Assembly (NCBI RefSeq): GCF_019656055.1
Contig: NZ_BPKY01000007.1
Span: 62,001-126,000, forward strand
Direction of reading: 5' to 3'
DNA: 64,000 nt
DNA from: Leuconostoc miyukkimchii
Lineage (GTDB): Bacteria; Bacillota; Bacilli; Lactobacillales; Lactobacillaceae
Shown: piece by piece, positions 35,195-43,972 of the stretch
Layout of the letters: each line of letters opens with the position of its first letter
Position numbering within the stretch: position 1 is the first letter of the stretch
Made by a program: the position numbers and the translations under genes
The notes under the pieces: generated by a model
The model's input: the letters and a program-made list of their open reading frames with translations, nothing else
Told to the model about the DNA's origin: nothing
Databases searched by the model: none

Positions 35195-36569
35195 ACTTGT
35201 TATCCGGCAAACTTTCTACCCAACGGGGTAAAAATTCATTTTCTAGATAACGCGTATCAAACTCACCACGATCTACTTGTGGATCATTTAATAATGCTTT
35301 TTGGAAACTACGACTTGTCTCAACACCACGTATGACTGTTTCATCCACAATACGACGTATTTTTGCCATTGCTTGTGCACGATCTTTACCATGTACAATT
35401 AATTTACCAATCATTGAATCATAAAAGGGTTGTATCTTGTCCCCAGCAAACAATGCTGAATCAATTCTAATACCTGGGCCCCCAGTTGGTAAAAATGCAA
35501 ACTCTACTGTCCCTGCACTAGGTGCAAAGTGATTTTCAGGTTTTTCTGCAGTTAAACGGACTTCTATAGAATGACCATTTACCGTGACATCTTCTTGTGA
35601 GACAGGAAGATCTTCACCAGCAGCAACTGAAACTTGTAACTGAATTAAATCTAATCCTGTCACCATTTCAGATACTGGATGTTCAACCTGAATACGTGTA
35701 TTCATTTCCATAAAGTAGAAATGACCATCTCGATCTTGCAAAAACTCAATCGTACCCGTATTAACATATTGCAATGCATGCGCAGCACGTGTAACGATGT
35801 CACCCAAATGTGCACGCATTTCAGGTGTCACACCAGTTGCAGGTGATTCTTCGAGCACTTTTTGGTTATTACGTTGCAACGAACAATTACGTTCCGGTAA
35901 GTAAATAACATGACCATTTTCATCACGAAATACCTGCATTTCAATATGACGAACACGTGACATAACTTTTTCAATATACATATGATCGTCGCCAAAAGAA
36001 GCACGAGCTTCATTTTGAGCATCGTCAAATTTGTCAGATAACTCATCCTCACCATAGACAAATCGCATACCTTTACCACCACCACCTGCTGCTGCTTTTA
36101 ACAGTAGTGGGTAGCCGATGCGCTCTGCAACTTCTTTGGCTTCATCAAAATTTCGAATAAAGCCATCAGAACCTGGTATCACAGGCACATTAGCACGACG
36201 CATTTCTTCACGTGCATTGGCTTTGTTTCCCATCAATTCAATTGTTTCTGGGCGCGGACCAATCCATTTGATCCCCACTTCGCCAACCATTTCAGCAAAT
36301 AATGCATTTTCAGCTAGAAAGCCATATCCAGGATGAATAGCCTCAGCACCAGAAAGCAAGGCAGCACTGAGTATATTTTTCATATTTAAATATGAATCTT
36401 TTGGTTTTGGGCCACCAACTGAAATTGATTCATCAGCTATCTGAACATGCAAGCTATCTTTATCAGCTGTTGAATATATAGCAACTGACGCAATACCCAT
36501 TTCTTTTAGCGTTCGAATAATACGAACCGCTATTTCGCCACGATTAGCGACTAGTACTTTTTTAAACAC
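35193..36569 (-). CDS. accC: Acetyl-CoA carboxylase, biotin carboxylase subunit
   Basis: A 458-residue ATP-grasp enzyme that carboxylates the biotin on AccB. It has VLVANRGEIAVRIIRT at the N-terminus, the glycine-rich loop AAAGGGGKGMR and the catalytic MEMNTRIQVEHPVSE segment. It begins with GTG, with GGAGATTAATT before it, 2 bp after fabZ. Confidence 0.96.
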   Translation of the reverse strand: MFKKVLVANRGEIAVRIIRTLKEMGIASVAIYSTADKDSLHVQIADESISVGGPKPKDSYLNMKNILSAALLSGAEAIHPGYGFLAENALFAEMVGEVGIKWIGPRPETIELMGNKANAREEMRRANVPVIPGSDGFIRNFDEAKEVAERIGYPLLLKAAAGGGGKGMRFVYGEDELSDKFDDAQNEARASFGDDHMYIEKVMSRVRHIEMQVFRDENGHVIYLPERNCSLQRNNQKVLEESPATGVTPEMRAHLGDIVTRAAHALQYVNTGTIEFLQDRDGHFYFMEMNTRIQVEHPVSEMVTGLDLIQLQVSVAAGEDLPVSQEDVTVNGHSIEVRLTAEKPENHFAPSAGTVEFAFLPTGGPGIRIDSALFAGDKIQPFYDSMIGKLIVHGKDRAQAMAKIRRIVDETVIRGVETSRSFQKALLNDPQVDRGEFDTRYLENEFLPRWVESLPDNK

Positions 36570-36571
36570 AA

Positions 36572-37003
36572 TTAATCTCCAATGATGAATGTTAGCTCGG
36601 CTGTTGTTGCCTTTTTATCACCAATCCATACAATACCCTTACCAGTACCAATTGGTCCACGTAAACGTTCAATGGTAACCTCTAAGCGCAAACGATCACC
36701 TGGACGTACCATTTGACGATAACGTGCCTTCTTAATGCCACCAAAGTAAGCTGTCTTACCTTTGTATTCAGGAAGTGACAATAATGCGACCGCACCAGTC
36801 TGAGCCAATGCTTCAACAGTTAAAGCACCGGGAAATGTAGGGTTTCCAGGAAAATGACCTTGGAAAATCTCTTCATTGATTGAAATATTTTTGTAAGCCA
36901 CAGCTTTTTCGCCGGGTACTAATTCTTCAACCGTATCCAACATCAACATTGGATAACGATGAGGGATAATTTCCATAATTTGTTGGGTTGTTAATACACT
37001 CAT
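36572..37003 (-). CDS. fabZ: 3-hydroxyacyl-ACP dehydratase FabZ (downstream copy)
   Basis: A 143-residue hot-dog-fold dehydratase. The catalytic His50 (GHFPGNPTFPG) and Glu64 (VEALAQ) are both FabZ-type. It dehydrates 3-hydroxyacyl-ACP in elongation. The operon's first gene encodes a second FabZ. The ATG at 37003 fits the family but has no near SD; TAGGAGG is 40 nt upstream behind a strong hairpin. Confidence 0.92.
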   Translation of the reverse strand: MSVLTTQQIMEIIPHRYPMLMLDTVEELVPGEKAVAYKNISINEEIFQGHFPGNPTFPGALTVEALAQTGAVALLSLPEYKGKTAYFGGIKKARYRQMVRPGDRLRLEVTIERLRGPIGTGKGIVWIGDKKATTAELTFIIGD

Positions 37004-37050
37004 TTTTTTACTATATATAACTCAATCACGTAGCTATATATTTCCTCCTA
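37004..37050 (-). promoter_or_regulatory. fabZ (downstream copy) leader: SD, 10-bp hairpin, start
   Basis: Minus strand: TAGGAGG (37044-37050), AA, then ATATATAGCT and AGTTATATAT forming a 10-bp stem (one G-U) with a 9-nt loop, then AGTAAAAAA and the ATG. Folded spacing is about 11 nt. A GTG in the loop also opens a 9-codon ORF whose TGA overlaps the fabZ ATG. Confidence 0.55.
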
Positions 37051-37080
37051 TTCAGATATGTACGCGGAAAACCGCATAAA

Positions 37081-37551
37081 TTAATTTGGTGTGACAATGT
37101 ATAATGGCTTATTGTAATCAACTACTTCTTCATTTTCAACTAAAATTTCAGAAATAGTTCCAACAACGTCACTATGAATTTCTGTCATTAACTTCATCGC
37201 TTCAATAACAGCTACTGTCTCGCCTACAGAAACTTTATCGCCTACTTTTTTGAACATAGGTGCATCAGGTTTTGGTTGTAAATAAACTGTACCAACCATA
37301 GGAGCCACAATTTCTATGCCAGATTGAGCTGGTTTAGCCAATGGATGTTCTGACTTCTCCGAACCATTCTCACCCGCTGTCTCTTGCACTGCTTGAGACT
37401 GTACCGGTGCTACCGCAGTATTTGTAACTGTTGTATTTTTATTTTTTGATAAATACAAACTAAAGTCGCCATCGGAAACTTTAAATTCGCGTAGTGAACT
37501 ATTTTCTAAATCCGTCATTAAACTGCGGATTTCATCGATATTTAAACTCAT
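37081..37551 (-). CDS. accB: Biotin carboxyl carrier protein
   Basis: A 156-residue carrier with the biotinyl domain at the C-terminus; Lys120 in EAMKLM is the biotin attachment site. A Gln/Ala/Pro-rich linker (about 40-75) precedes it. It lies 3 bp after fabF with AGAGGCG upstream. It shuttles carboxybiotin between AccC and AccA/AccD. Confidence 0.94.
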   Translation of the reverse strand: MSLNIDEIRSLMTDLENSSLREFKVSDGDFSLYLSKNKNTTVTNTAVAPVQSQAVQETAGENGSEKSEHPLAKPAQSGIEIVAPMVGTVYLQPKPDAPMFKKVGDKVSVGETVAVIEAMKLMTEIHSDVVGTISEILVENEEVVDYNKPLYIVTPN

Positions 37552-37554
37552 AAA

Positions 37555-38817
37555 TTACGCCTCTTCGTGCCAGTTTTTAAAGATAACTGCAGCATTGTGA
37601 CCACCAAAGCCATAGTTCGCACTCAAAACATACTCTGGTGCTTGATGCCTTGTTTCCTCTGATACCAAGTTAAGAACCTTTGTATCCTCATCTTGTTCAT
37701 CAACACCAACGTTCACTGGCAATTCACCACGCACAATGGCACCAACTGATACCAAAGCTTCAATAGCACCCGCTGCACCAAGTAAGTGTCCTGTCATGCC
37801 TTTTGTTGAAGAAACAGGTAGTGTATTTTCACCAAAGATTGTTGCAATCGCGTGCGCTTCACCAGAATCATTGGCACCTGTAGCTGTTCCATGTGCATTA
37901 ATATATGAAATCTTGTCTGCATCCAAAGATGCATCATTCAAAGCATCACGCATTGCACGTGCAGCGCCTTCGCCGTCAGGTGAAGGTGAAGTCATATGAT
38001 AAGCATCAGAAGATGAACCATATCCAACTAATTCAGCTAGGATATTGGCTCCACGTGCTTGTGCATGCTCCAAGCTTTCGATAACCAAAATACCTGATCC
38101 TTCGCCAAGAACAAAACCATGACGATTCTTATCAAATGGCTTAGAGGCTTCGGCTGGATCTGCTTCTGTTGACAATGCTGTCAACGCTGCGAAACCAGCA
38201 ATACCAATTTCATTGACTGTTGCTTCAGAACCACCTGTCAACATAACATCAGCTTTGCCTGATTGCACACGCCAGAAAGCTTCACCAATAGCATTTGTCG
38301 CTGAGGCACAAGCTGTAACGATTGTATAATTCACACCTTTTGCGCCAAAACGCAATGATACGTTACCAGAAACCATGTTCGGAATTGATTCAGGAACAAA
38401 CAATGGACTCACACGTTGTGGTCCTTTATCATGCATCTTGATTACTTGTTCTTGAATCGTTGTCAAACCACCAATACCGTTTCCCAAAATTACGCCAAAG
38501 CGGTTAGGATCTTGAACAGTTGTTGGATTTTCTGAGCCTTCAGGTGACTTCAAGCCGGCATTTTCCAAAGCTTGATCAGCAGCATCGATGGCATATTGTG
38601 AAAACAAATCTAACTTACGTGCGTTACGCTTACCAACACGTTTAGCAGCATCAAAGCCATCAACTTGACCGGCTACTGTAATACCTGTTTCTGATGCATC
38701 GAATTTTGTGATAGGTTTGATACCAATCTCTTCATTGAAGATACCATTCAAAAATGTTTCTGTATCATTTCCAAGTGGTGTGACTGCACCAAGACCAGTG
38801 ATTACTACTCGTGACAT
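37555..38817 (-). CDS. fabF: 3-oxoacyl-ACP synthase II
   Basis: A 420-residue condensing enzyme with catalytic triad Cys170 (TACAS), His309 (NAHGTATG) and His344 (GMTGHLLGA). It elongates acyl-ACP with malonyl-ACP. GGAGAATCAT precedes the ATG. The only FabF-type enzyme in the operon, so it probably serves both saturated and unsaturated chains. Confidence 0.96.
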   Translation of the reverse strand: MSRVVITGLGAVTPLGNDTETFLNGIFNEEIGIKPITKFDASETGITVAGQVDGFDAAKRVGKRNARKLDLFSQYAIDAADQALENAGLKSPEGSENPTTVQDPNRFGVILGNGIGGLTTIQEQVIKMHDKGPQRVSPLFVPESIPNMVSGNVSLRFGAKGVNYTIVTACASATNAIGEAFWRVQSGKADVMLTGGSEATVNEIGIAGFAALTALSTEADPAEASKPFDKNRHGFVLGEGSGILVIESLEHAQARGANILAELVGYGSSSDAYHMTSPSPDGEGAARAMRDALNDASLDADKISYINAHGTATGANDSGEAHAIATIFGENTLPVSSTKGMTGHLLGAAGAIEALVSVGAIVRGELPVNVGVDEQDEDTKVLNLVSEETRHQAPEYVLSANYGFGGHNAAVIFKNWHEEA

Positions 38818-38832
38818 ATGATTCTCCTTTAA

Positions 38833-39561
38833 TTAAATATATAGACCGCCATCAACAGTTAGTGTTTGTCCCGTGATATAGGCACTATTAGCTAAGAATA
38901 GCGCCGCATCCGCGACTTCACTTGCTTCACCAAAACGTGATAATGGGATATTTTTCAAAATTTCAGTTTGTGTTTCTTCTGGCAAGACTGCTGTCATGTC
39001 AGACACAATCATTCCTGGCGCAATGGCATTCACACGAATACCACGTCGGGCACCTTCTTTGGCCAAGGACTTTGTAAAGCCAATAATACCTGCTTTTGAG
39101 GCAGCATAGTTAACTTGTCCCATATTACCCATCAAACCAACAACAGAACTTAAATTAATAATTGCACCATGCTTTTGACGAATCATCTTTTTAAAGATGG
39201 GTTGCGTTACGTTGAAAGTACCGTTCAAATTCACATTCACAACACTTGCAAAATCTGCTGGTGCCATTGCCATTGCGAGTTGGTCTTTTGTGATACCAGC
39301 ATTATTGATTAAGACATCAATCCCTTTAAATCCTTCTTGTTTATATAATGCTTTAATACTTGCTTCTGCAGCCTCTGCATCAGAAATATCAAATTGTAAT
39401 GTTTGTGGTGTTTGTTGGAATTCAGCCAATACTTCCGGCTTGATTTCTGATCGTGCGTGCAAAATCAAATTGGCGCCAGCTGCGTCAAAAGCTTTTGCAA
39501 TGGCTAATCCGATACCACGAGATGAGCCAGTCACTAAAACTGTTTGGTTTGTAAAATCCAT
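38833..39561 (-). CDS. fabG: 3-oxoacyl-ACP reductase
   Basis: A 242-residue SDR enzyme using NADPH. It has TGSSRGIG at 11-18, NNAG, the catalytic Ser at 138/139, and Tyr152-x3-Lys156 (YAASK). It lies between fabD and fabF; AAAGGAAG precedes the ATG. Confidence 0.94.
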   Translation of the reverse strand: MDFTNQTVLVTGSSRGIGLAIAKAFDAAGANLILHARSEIKPEVLAEFQQTPQTLQFDISDAEAAEASIKALYKQEGFKGIDVLINNAGITKDQLAMAMAPADFASVVNVNLNGTFNVTQPIFKKMIRQKHGAIINLSSVVGLMGNMGQVNYAASKAGIIGFTKSLAKEGARRGIRVNAIAPGMIVSDMTAVLPEETQTEILKNIPLSRFGEASEVADAALFLANSAYITGQTLTVDGGLYI

Positions 39562-39564
39562 TAT

Positions 39565-40509
39565 TTAAGCTTCCTTTCTTTCAGATAATAACAACTCACG
39601 TACAGCATTAAAGCTGTCTAAATCTGTGATTGCATATCGCTTAACGTCTTTTGGCGCAATTTTCTTAGCAAACTTAATGAGTGTATCTGATGGGCCAACT
39701 TCCAAGAAAGTATCCACACCAGCATCCAGCATTTTTTGCATCGCTTGCGCAAAGTAAGTTGGTGCAATAATTTGCTTTGTTAATGTATCAAATAAAGTAT
39801 CTGTCATAAACAAGTCACCTGTGGTATTTGAATATACCGGATATGACATTTCGTTAAATGTTTCGTTAGATAGGCGTGTTGTTAGTTGCAACGCTGCATC
39901 TTTTAATAATGGTGTGTGAAATGCGCCCGAAACTGGTAATTCAACAATGCGTTGAATACCCGCTTCTGTTAACGCTGCTACTGCAACATCAACATCCTCT
40001 GCTATACCGCCAATAACTAATTGTGCAAAAGTATTGTAATTTGCTGGATAAACTTGCTTACCTTGTGCTTGCAAATCTGCCAACACTTCTTCAACAAGCT
40101 GTTGATTAGTCCCCATCACAGCAACCATTTTGCCGGGATTAGCATCTCCAACTGCCTGCATGTAACTGCCGCGATCTTTAATTATTGCCACTGCTTGTTC
40201 AAATGATAAGGCGCCACTGGCAGATAACGCAGAGTACTCACCTAAACTCAAGCCAATCCCTGCTGTTGGCGTTGGTAATGCATCGCCCAAAGCGTTAATA
40301 ATAGCATTACTCATTGTCAAAATAGCCGGTTGTGCGTAAGCAGTTTGAGAAATTTTAGTCTCATCGTTAGCTACTGATTGTAAATCATATCCTAGAATAC
40401 TGGATGCTTGATCAACTGTCTCACGATAGGCTGGTAACGCGTCATAAAGATCTGACCCCATTCCAGCTTTTTGTGCACCTTGTCCACTAAATAAGATACC
40501 TAATTTCAT
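39565..40509 (-). CDS. fabD: Malonyl-CoA-ACP transacylase
   Basis: A 314-residue acyltransferase with Ser88 in GLSLG and His198 in GAFHTP. It charges ACP with malonyl groups. GGGG lies before the ATG, and a small ACGACA/TGTCGT hairpin lies in the gap after fabK. Confidence 0.94.
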   Translation of the reverse strand: MKLGILFSGQGAQKAGMGSDLYDALPAYRETVDQASSILGYDLQSVANDETKISQTAYAQPAILTMSNAIINALGDALPTPTAGIGLSLGEYSALSASGALSFEQAVAIIKDRGSYMQAVGDANPGKMVAVMGTNQQLVEEVLADLQAQGKQVYPANYNTFAQLVIGGIAEDVDVAVAALTEAGIQRIVELPVSGAFHTPLLKDAALQLTTRLSNETFNEMSYPVYSNTTGDLFMTDTLFDTLTKQIIAPTYFAQAMQKMLDAGVDTFLEVGPSDTLIKFAKKIAPKDVKRYAITDLDSFNAVRELLLSERKEA

Positions 40510-40563
40510 TGTTAAACCCCATATACTATGTATTTATAAACAAACGACATGTGTCGTATTTAT

Positions 40564-41529
40564 TCACAATGTTGTATTTTCAATTCCCATCAAATCAGTG
40601 GCTTGCGCCCAAATTTCTGACAGAATTTCTGCAGCTGGCTTTTCATCTTTAATCAAACCAGAGATTTGACCAGCCATGAAGGCACCGCCATCTTTATTAC
40701 CTTCTTGAACCGCACTACGTAACGTACCAGATTCAAGTTTTTCAATGGCTGCTGCGTCTGGCTTTTCTTTTTGAATTTCAAATACTTCATTTTTAACAAA
40801 GTTTTTAGCCATTTTGTTCTTCAAAACACGTGCGCGATTACCCATCAATTGACCAGTTACAATCGTATCAATGTCTTTTGCTTTAATAATTTTATCTTTA
40901 AAGTTTTGGTGAATCTCAGATTCGGCCGCAGTCAAGAAACGTGTTCCCATTTGTGCACCAGCTGCACCTAACATAAACGCAGCAGCCACACCGCGGCCAT
41001 CACCAATACCACCGGCCGCAATAACTGGAATATTAACTGCATCAACAACTTGCGGTACTAACGCCATTGTTGTCAACATACCAATGTGACCGCCTGATTC
41101 CATACCCTCGGCAACCACAGCATCGACACCCTTCTTTTCCATCATTCGTGCTAATGAAACAGAGGGCACAACTGGCATGACAATAACGCCGGCTGCATGT
41201 AATTCATCTAAGAATGGTGAGGGATCACCTGCACCAGTTGCCACAACTTTAACGCCCTCTTCCAAAATAACATCAAAAACTTCACGAATATGACGGCTCA
41301 GTAGCATCACGTTAACACCAAAAGGCTTATCAGTCAAAGCTTTAACACGCTTAATTTCTTTACGAACATCTTCACCATGCCAATAGCCTGTACCTATAAA
41401 TCCTAATCCACCAGCTTCTGATACTGCTGCTGCTAACACACCAGTTCCTGCCCAAGTCATCCCCCCTTCAACGATTGGATATTTCATGCCTAATTTTTTA
41501 AAAATTGGGTTTTCTACATTTACTGCCAT
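40564..41529 (-). CDS. fabK: Enoyl-ACP reductase II (FMN-dependent)
   Basis: A 321-residue FMN enzyme of the nitronate monooxygenase-like fold that carries out the last reductive step of elongation. PIVEGGMTWAGTG, GAGDPSPF and IAAGGIGDGRGVAAAFMLGA are FabK hallmarks. No fabI-type gene is in the operon, so FabK is the likely sole reductase here. Confidence 0.94.
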   Translation of the reverse strand: MAVNVENPIFKKLGMKYPIVEGGMTWAGTGVLAAAVSEAGGLGFIGTGYWHGEDVRKEIKRVKALTDKPFGVNVMLLSRHIREVFDVILEEGVKVVATGAGDPSPFLDELHAAGVIVMPVVPSVSLARMMEKKGVDAVVAEGMESGGHIGMLTTMALVPQVVDAVNIPVIAAGGIGDGRGVAAAFMLGAAGAQMGTRFLTAAESEIHQNFKDKIIKAKDIDTIVTGQLMGNRARVLKNKMAKNFVKNEVFEIQKEKPDAAAIEKLESGTLRSAVQEGNKDGGAFMAGQISGLIKDEKPAAEILSEIWAQATDLMGIENTTL

Positions 41530-41591
41530 CTTATTTTCCTTTAAATAAATCTATTATGTACGTGACCATCTATTGACGATCACCTGTAACA

Positions 41592-41831
41592 TTAAGCTGC
41601 CAATTGTTCCTTAACCTTGTCAACTAAATCTTGTGTTGTCTTGATGTCTTCAGCAACAGCCAACTTAATGTCAAAATCGTCTTCAATACGGTTCAAAACT
41701 TCAAACAAGTCTAATGAGTCAGCATCGATATCATTTGTCAAATCAGTTGTCAAAGACACTTCGTCTTCTTCCAAATCAAATTGATCAACCAAAACTGCCT
41801 TAACCTTGTCAAAAATTTCTGCATCTGTCAT
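41592..41831 (-). CDS. acpP: Acyl carrier protein
   Basis: A 79-residue acidic helical protein; Ser39 in DADSLD takes the phosphopantetheine arm. GGAGACGGTAATT precedes the ATG. It holds the growing chain for all Fab enzymes encoded around it. Confidence 0.96.
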   Translation of the reverse strand: MTDAEIFDKVKAVLVDQFDLEEDEVSLTTDLTNDIDADSLDLFEVLNRIEDDFDIKLAVAEDIKTTQDLVDKVKEQLAA

Positions 41832-41905
41832 AATTACCGTCTCCTAATATCTGTTTTATGTATTTTCGTTAGATTTTTACGGTGCAGCCGTCTACACCGA
41901 TGTCC

Positions 41906-42877
41906 TTAAATTTTCCAAATCTGAGCGCCAACAGTTAACCCACCACCAAATCCAACAAAGGCTACTGTTTGTCCAGAATGAACTTGTCCTGATTCAACAA
42001 GTTCATCCAATAAGATACCAATACTAGCAGCACTCGTATTGCCATTAGTGGCCATGTTAGTTGGAAATTTATCTGCTGGCTGTCCAAACCGCTTGGCAAT
42101 GGATGATACAATACGTGCGTTCGCTTGATGTAGCAAATAATAATCCACATCATCGGCTGAAAGTTGTGCTTTTTCAAGTGCCACTTTCAATACTGCTGGT
42201 ACCTCACGTGTTGCAAAATTATAAACTTCGCGACCATTTTGATGGAAGTATTGATCTGCGGGTTCAATCTCACCAGAGAAAGGATTTGTGTTTGCAAAGC
42301 GACCGGCAACCAAATTGTCACCTTTATCACCAAACGTACGTAATTCCTCACTCAACAAACCGATATTTTCTGATGTTGTATCAACAATCACACCAGCCGC
42401 CCCATCACCAAACAGCACAGCAGTTGTGCGATCTTGCCAATCAACTAATTTAGACAAGACTTCGGCACCAATAACCATCCCACGTTTGTACCGTGTTGCT
42501 AGTAAGCTTGAAGCTACACTTAATCCGTAAACTAGACCTGAACATGCGGCACTTAAGTCAAATGCAAAAGCATTACTTGCACCAATAGCGCCTTGTACAA
42601 TTGCAGCAGTACTTGGTGATAATGTATCAGGTGACATCGTACTAACAATAATAAAATCTAAACTATCTGCTGTTATGTCAGCATTTTCTAACAATTTTTT
42701 GGCTACTTGTGTTGCCAAATCACTCGTATTTTCAGTCGTGACAACTTGACGTTGACGAATACCTGTACGACTATAAATCCATTCGTCATTGGTATCCATA
42801 ATCGTGCTAAGTTCGTCGTTTGTTACTTGGCGTTCTGGAATTTGTCGCGCCGATGCCACGATTTTCAACTGTTCCAT
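41906..42877 (-). CDS. fabH: 3-oxoacyl-ACP synthase III
   Basis: A 323-residue initiating condensing enzyme with triad Cys112 (AACSG), His250 (LLHQAN) and Asn280 (NGNTS). It joins acetyl-CoA to malonyl-ACP. GGGAGAGCC precedes the ATG, 11 bp after fabT. Confidence 0.95.
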   Translation of the reverse strand: MEQLKIVASARQIPERQVTNDELSTIMDTNDEWIYSRTGIRQRQVVTTENTSDLATQVAKKLLENADITADSLDFIIVSTMSPDTLSPSTAAIVQGAIGASNAFAFDLSAACSGLVYGLSVASSLLATRYKRGMVIGAEVLSKLVDWQDRTTAVLFGDGAAGVIVDTTSENIGLLSEELRTFGDKGDNLVAGRFANTNPFSGEIEPADQYFHQNGREVYNFATREVPAVLKVALEKAQLSADDVDYYLLHQANARIVSSIAKRFGQPADKFPTNMATNGNTSAASIGILLDELVESGQVHSGQTVAFVGFGGGLTVGAQIWKI

Positions 42878-42888
42878 GGCTCTCCCTC

Positions 42889-43347
42889 TTAATGTTTAAT
42901 AACGTTTGCAAGATAGCGTACAAGATTATGAATAGCCCTTTGGACGACTTCAATCTCTGTCGGTTGCATATCTCTCAATAAATTATGTGTTAAGTCACGA
43001 TGAAATCCTTGATGCGCACGATACACCACACGTCCCTTATGCGTTAGCCCTAAACGTACAACACGACGATCAGTATTAGATCGCCGACGTTCAATGTAGC
43101 CTTTTTCGACCAACTTATCGATAGCAGTTGTCATGGCACTTGGTGTGAGATGAATTATCTTAGCAACTTGAGATGCGCTTTTTTCAGAATACATCGAGAT
43201 TGCGTCAATAGTATGCATATCCTTTAATGTAATATCCGAAAAATAACTTTGTTTCAACGCAGCCTCTTCTATCCACATCACATTATTAAAAACATCAACC
43301 AAATCACTATTTAAAGTTTCAAAATCAATTGTTACTTTTTCATTCAT
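42889..43347 (-). CDS. fabT: MarR-family regulator of fatty acid synthesis
   Basis: About 152 residues with a MarR winged helix (SASQVAKIIHLTPSAMTTAIDK, then ERRRSNTDRRVVRLGLT). Position as the second gene of the fab operon identifies it as FabT, which represses the operon when bound to long-chain acyl-ACP. I use the ATG at 43347, overlapping the fabZ stop by 8 bp, without its own SD; a TTG at 43368 is possible. Confidence 0.88.
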   Translation of the reverse strand: MNEKVTIDFETLNSDLVDVFNNVMWIEEAALKQSYFSDITLKDMHTIDAISMYSEKSASQVAKIIHLTPSAMTTAIDKLVEKGYIERRRSNTDRRVVRLGLTHKGRVVYRAHQGFHRDLTHNLLRDMQPTEIEVVQRAIHNLVRYLANVIKH

Positions 43348-43786
43348 CTGTTTTGTCTGGAGAGACAACGAACATTAATTCAGCAGACGTTGCCACTTTC
43401 CCATCAACTTTTGCTTCAACAACGACGCTCCCCATATTCGCACGTAATTTACCAAAAGTTGCATGTAACTTCAAAACATCACCAGGGACAACCATTTTTT
43501 TGAACTTAGCATCATCAATACCAGTCATATAAGCTGTTTTTCCTTTAAATTGTGGTGAAGACAAGATTAAAATTGAGGCAGCTTGTGCCAGAGACTCAAT
43601 AATTAAAACACCTGGCATAACAGGATTTCCTGGAAAATGGCCTTGGAAAAACTGTTCATTAATTGTGACATTTTTAACCGCAATAATTGACTCATCTGGC
43701 ACCATTTCTTCAACATAATCCATGTAAAGAATTGGGTAGCGGTTAGGGATGAGATTCATAATTTCTGTTGTTGTAAGAACTGGCAT
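43340..43786 (-). CDS. 3-hydroxyacyl-ACP dehydratase FabZ (operon-first copy)
   Basis: A 148-residue hot-dog dehydratase with His50 (GHFPGNPVMPG) and Glu64 (IESLAQ). In enterococci and lactobacilli the first-gene FabZ homologue can be a FabN-type dehydratase/isomerase that feeds unsaturated fatty acid synthesis. No fabM or fabA gene is visible, so that role is plausible but not shown. No SD lies near its ATG; GAAAGGAAA is 68 nt upstream. Confidence 0.88.
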   Translation of the reverse strand: MPVLTTTEIMNLIPNRYPILYMDYVEEMVPDESIIAVKNVTINEQFFQGHFPGNPVMPGVLIIESLAQAASILILSSPQFKGKTAYMTGIDDAKFKKMVVPGDVLKLHATFGKLRANMGSVVVEAKVDGKVATSAELMFVVSPDKTDE

Positions 43787-43862
43787 TTTTTATGAGCGTG
43801 TTCGTAAGAGCTATTTTCACCGTCAAACAGTGCAAATAGGATTACAAAACACATTTCCTTTC
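43787..43862 (-). promoter_or_regulatory. fab operon leader: distant SD and overlapping upstream ORF
   Basis: Minus-strand GAAAGGAAA (43854-43862) overlaps an ATG at 43854 that opens a 32-codon ORF (MCFVILFALFDG...) running past the fabZ start in another frame. GTGTT/AACAC and GTAA/TTAC can pair across the gap, with a CACTG/CGGTG hairpin inside. Confidence 0.45.
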
Positions 43863-43871
43863 GTCTAATAC

Positions 43872-43929
43872 TTCGACTATCGAAATATATAATAGTAAAA
43901 TTATCTCATGGTTTATTTCGATAGTCAAA
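43872..43929 (-). promoter_or_regulatory. fab operon promoter with two FabT-like boxes
   Basis: Minus-strand TTGACT (43923-43928), a 17-nt spacer and GATAAT (43900-43905). TTTGACTATCGAAA (43916-43929) overlaps the -35 box and the palindrome TTCGACTATCGAA (43872-43884) lies downstream of the start. Both resemble the TTTGAnTATCAAA-type FabT box of streptococci. Confidence 0.75.
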
Positions 43930-43950
43930 CTAAATATTAAAAAATAAAAA

Positions 43951-43972
43951 AAGATACCGTTGATAGTACCTT
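43951..43972 (-). terminator. Terminator of the metallophosphoesterase gene
   Basis: Minus-strand AAGGTAC/GTATCTT (one G-U pair) followed by a T run. Confidence 0.6.
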
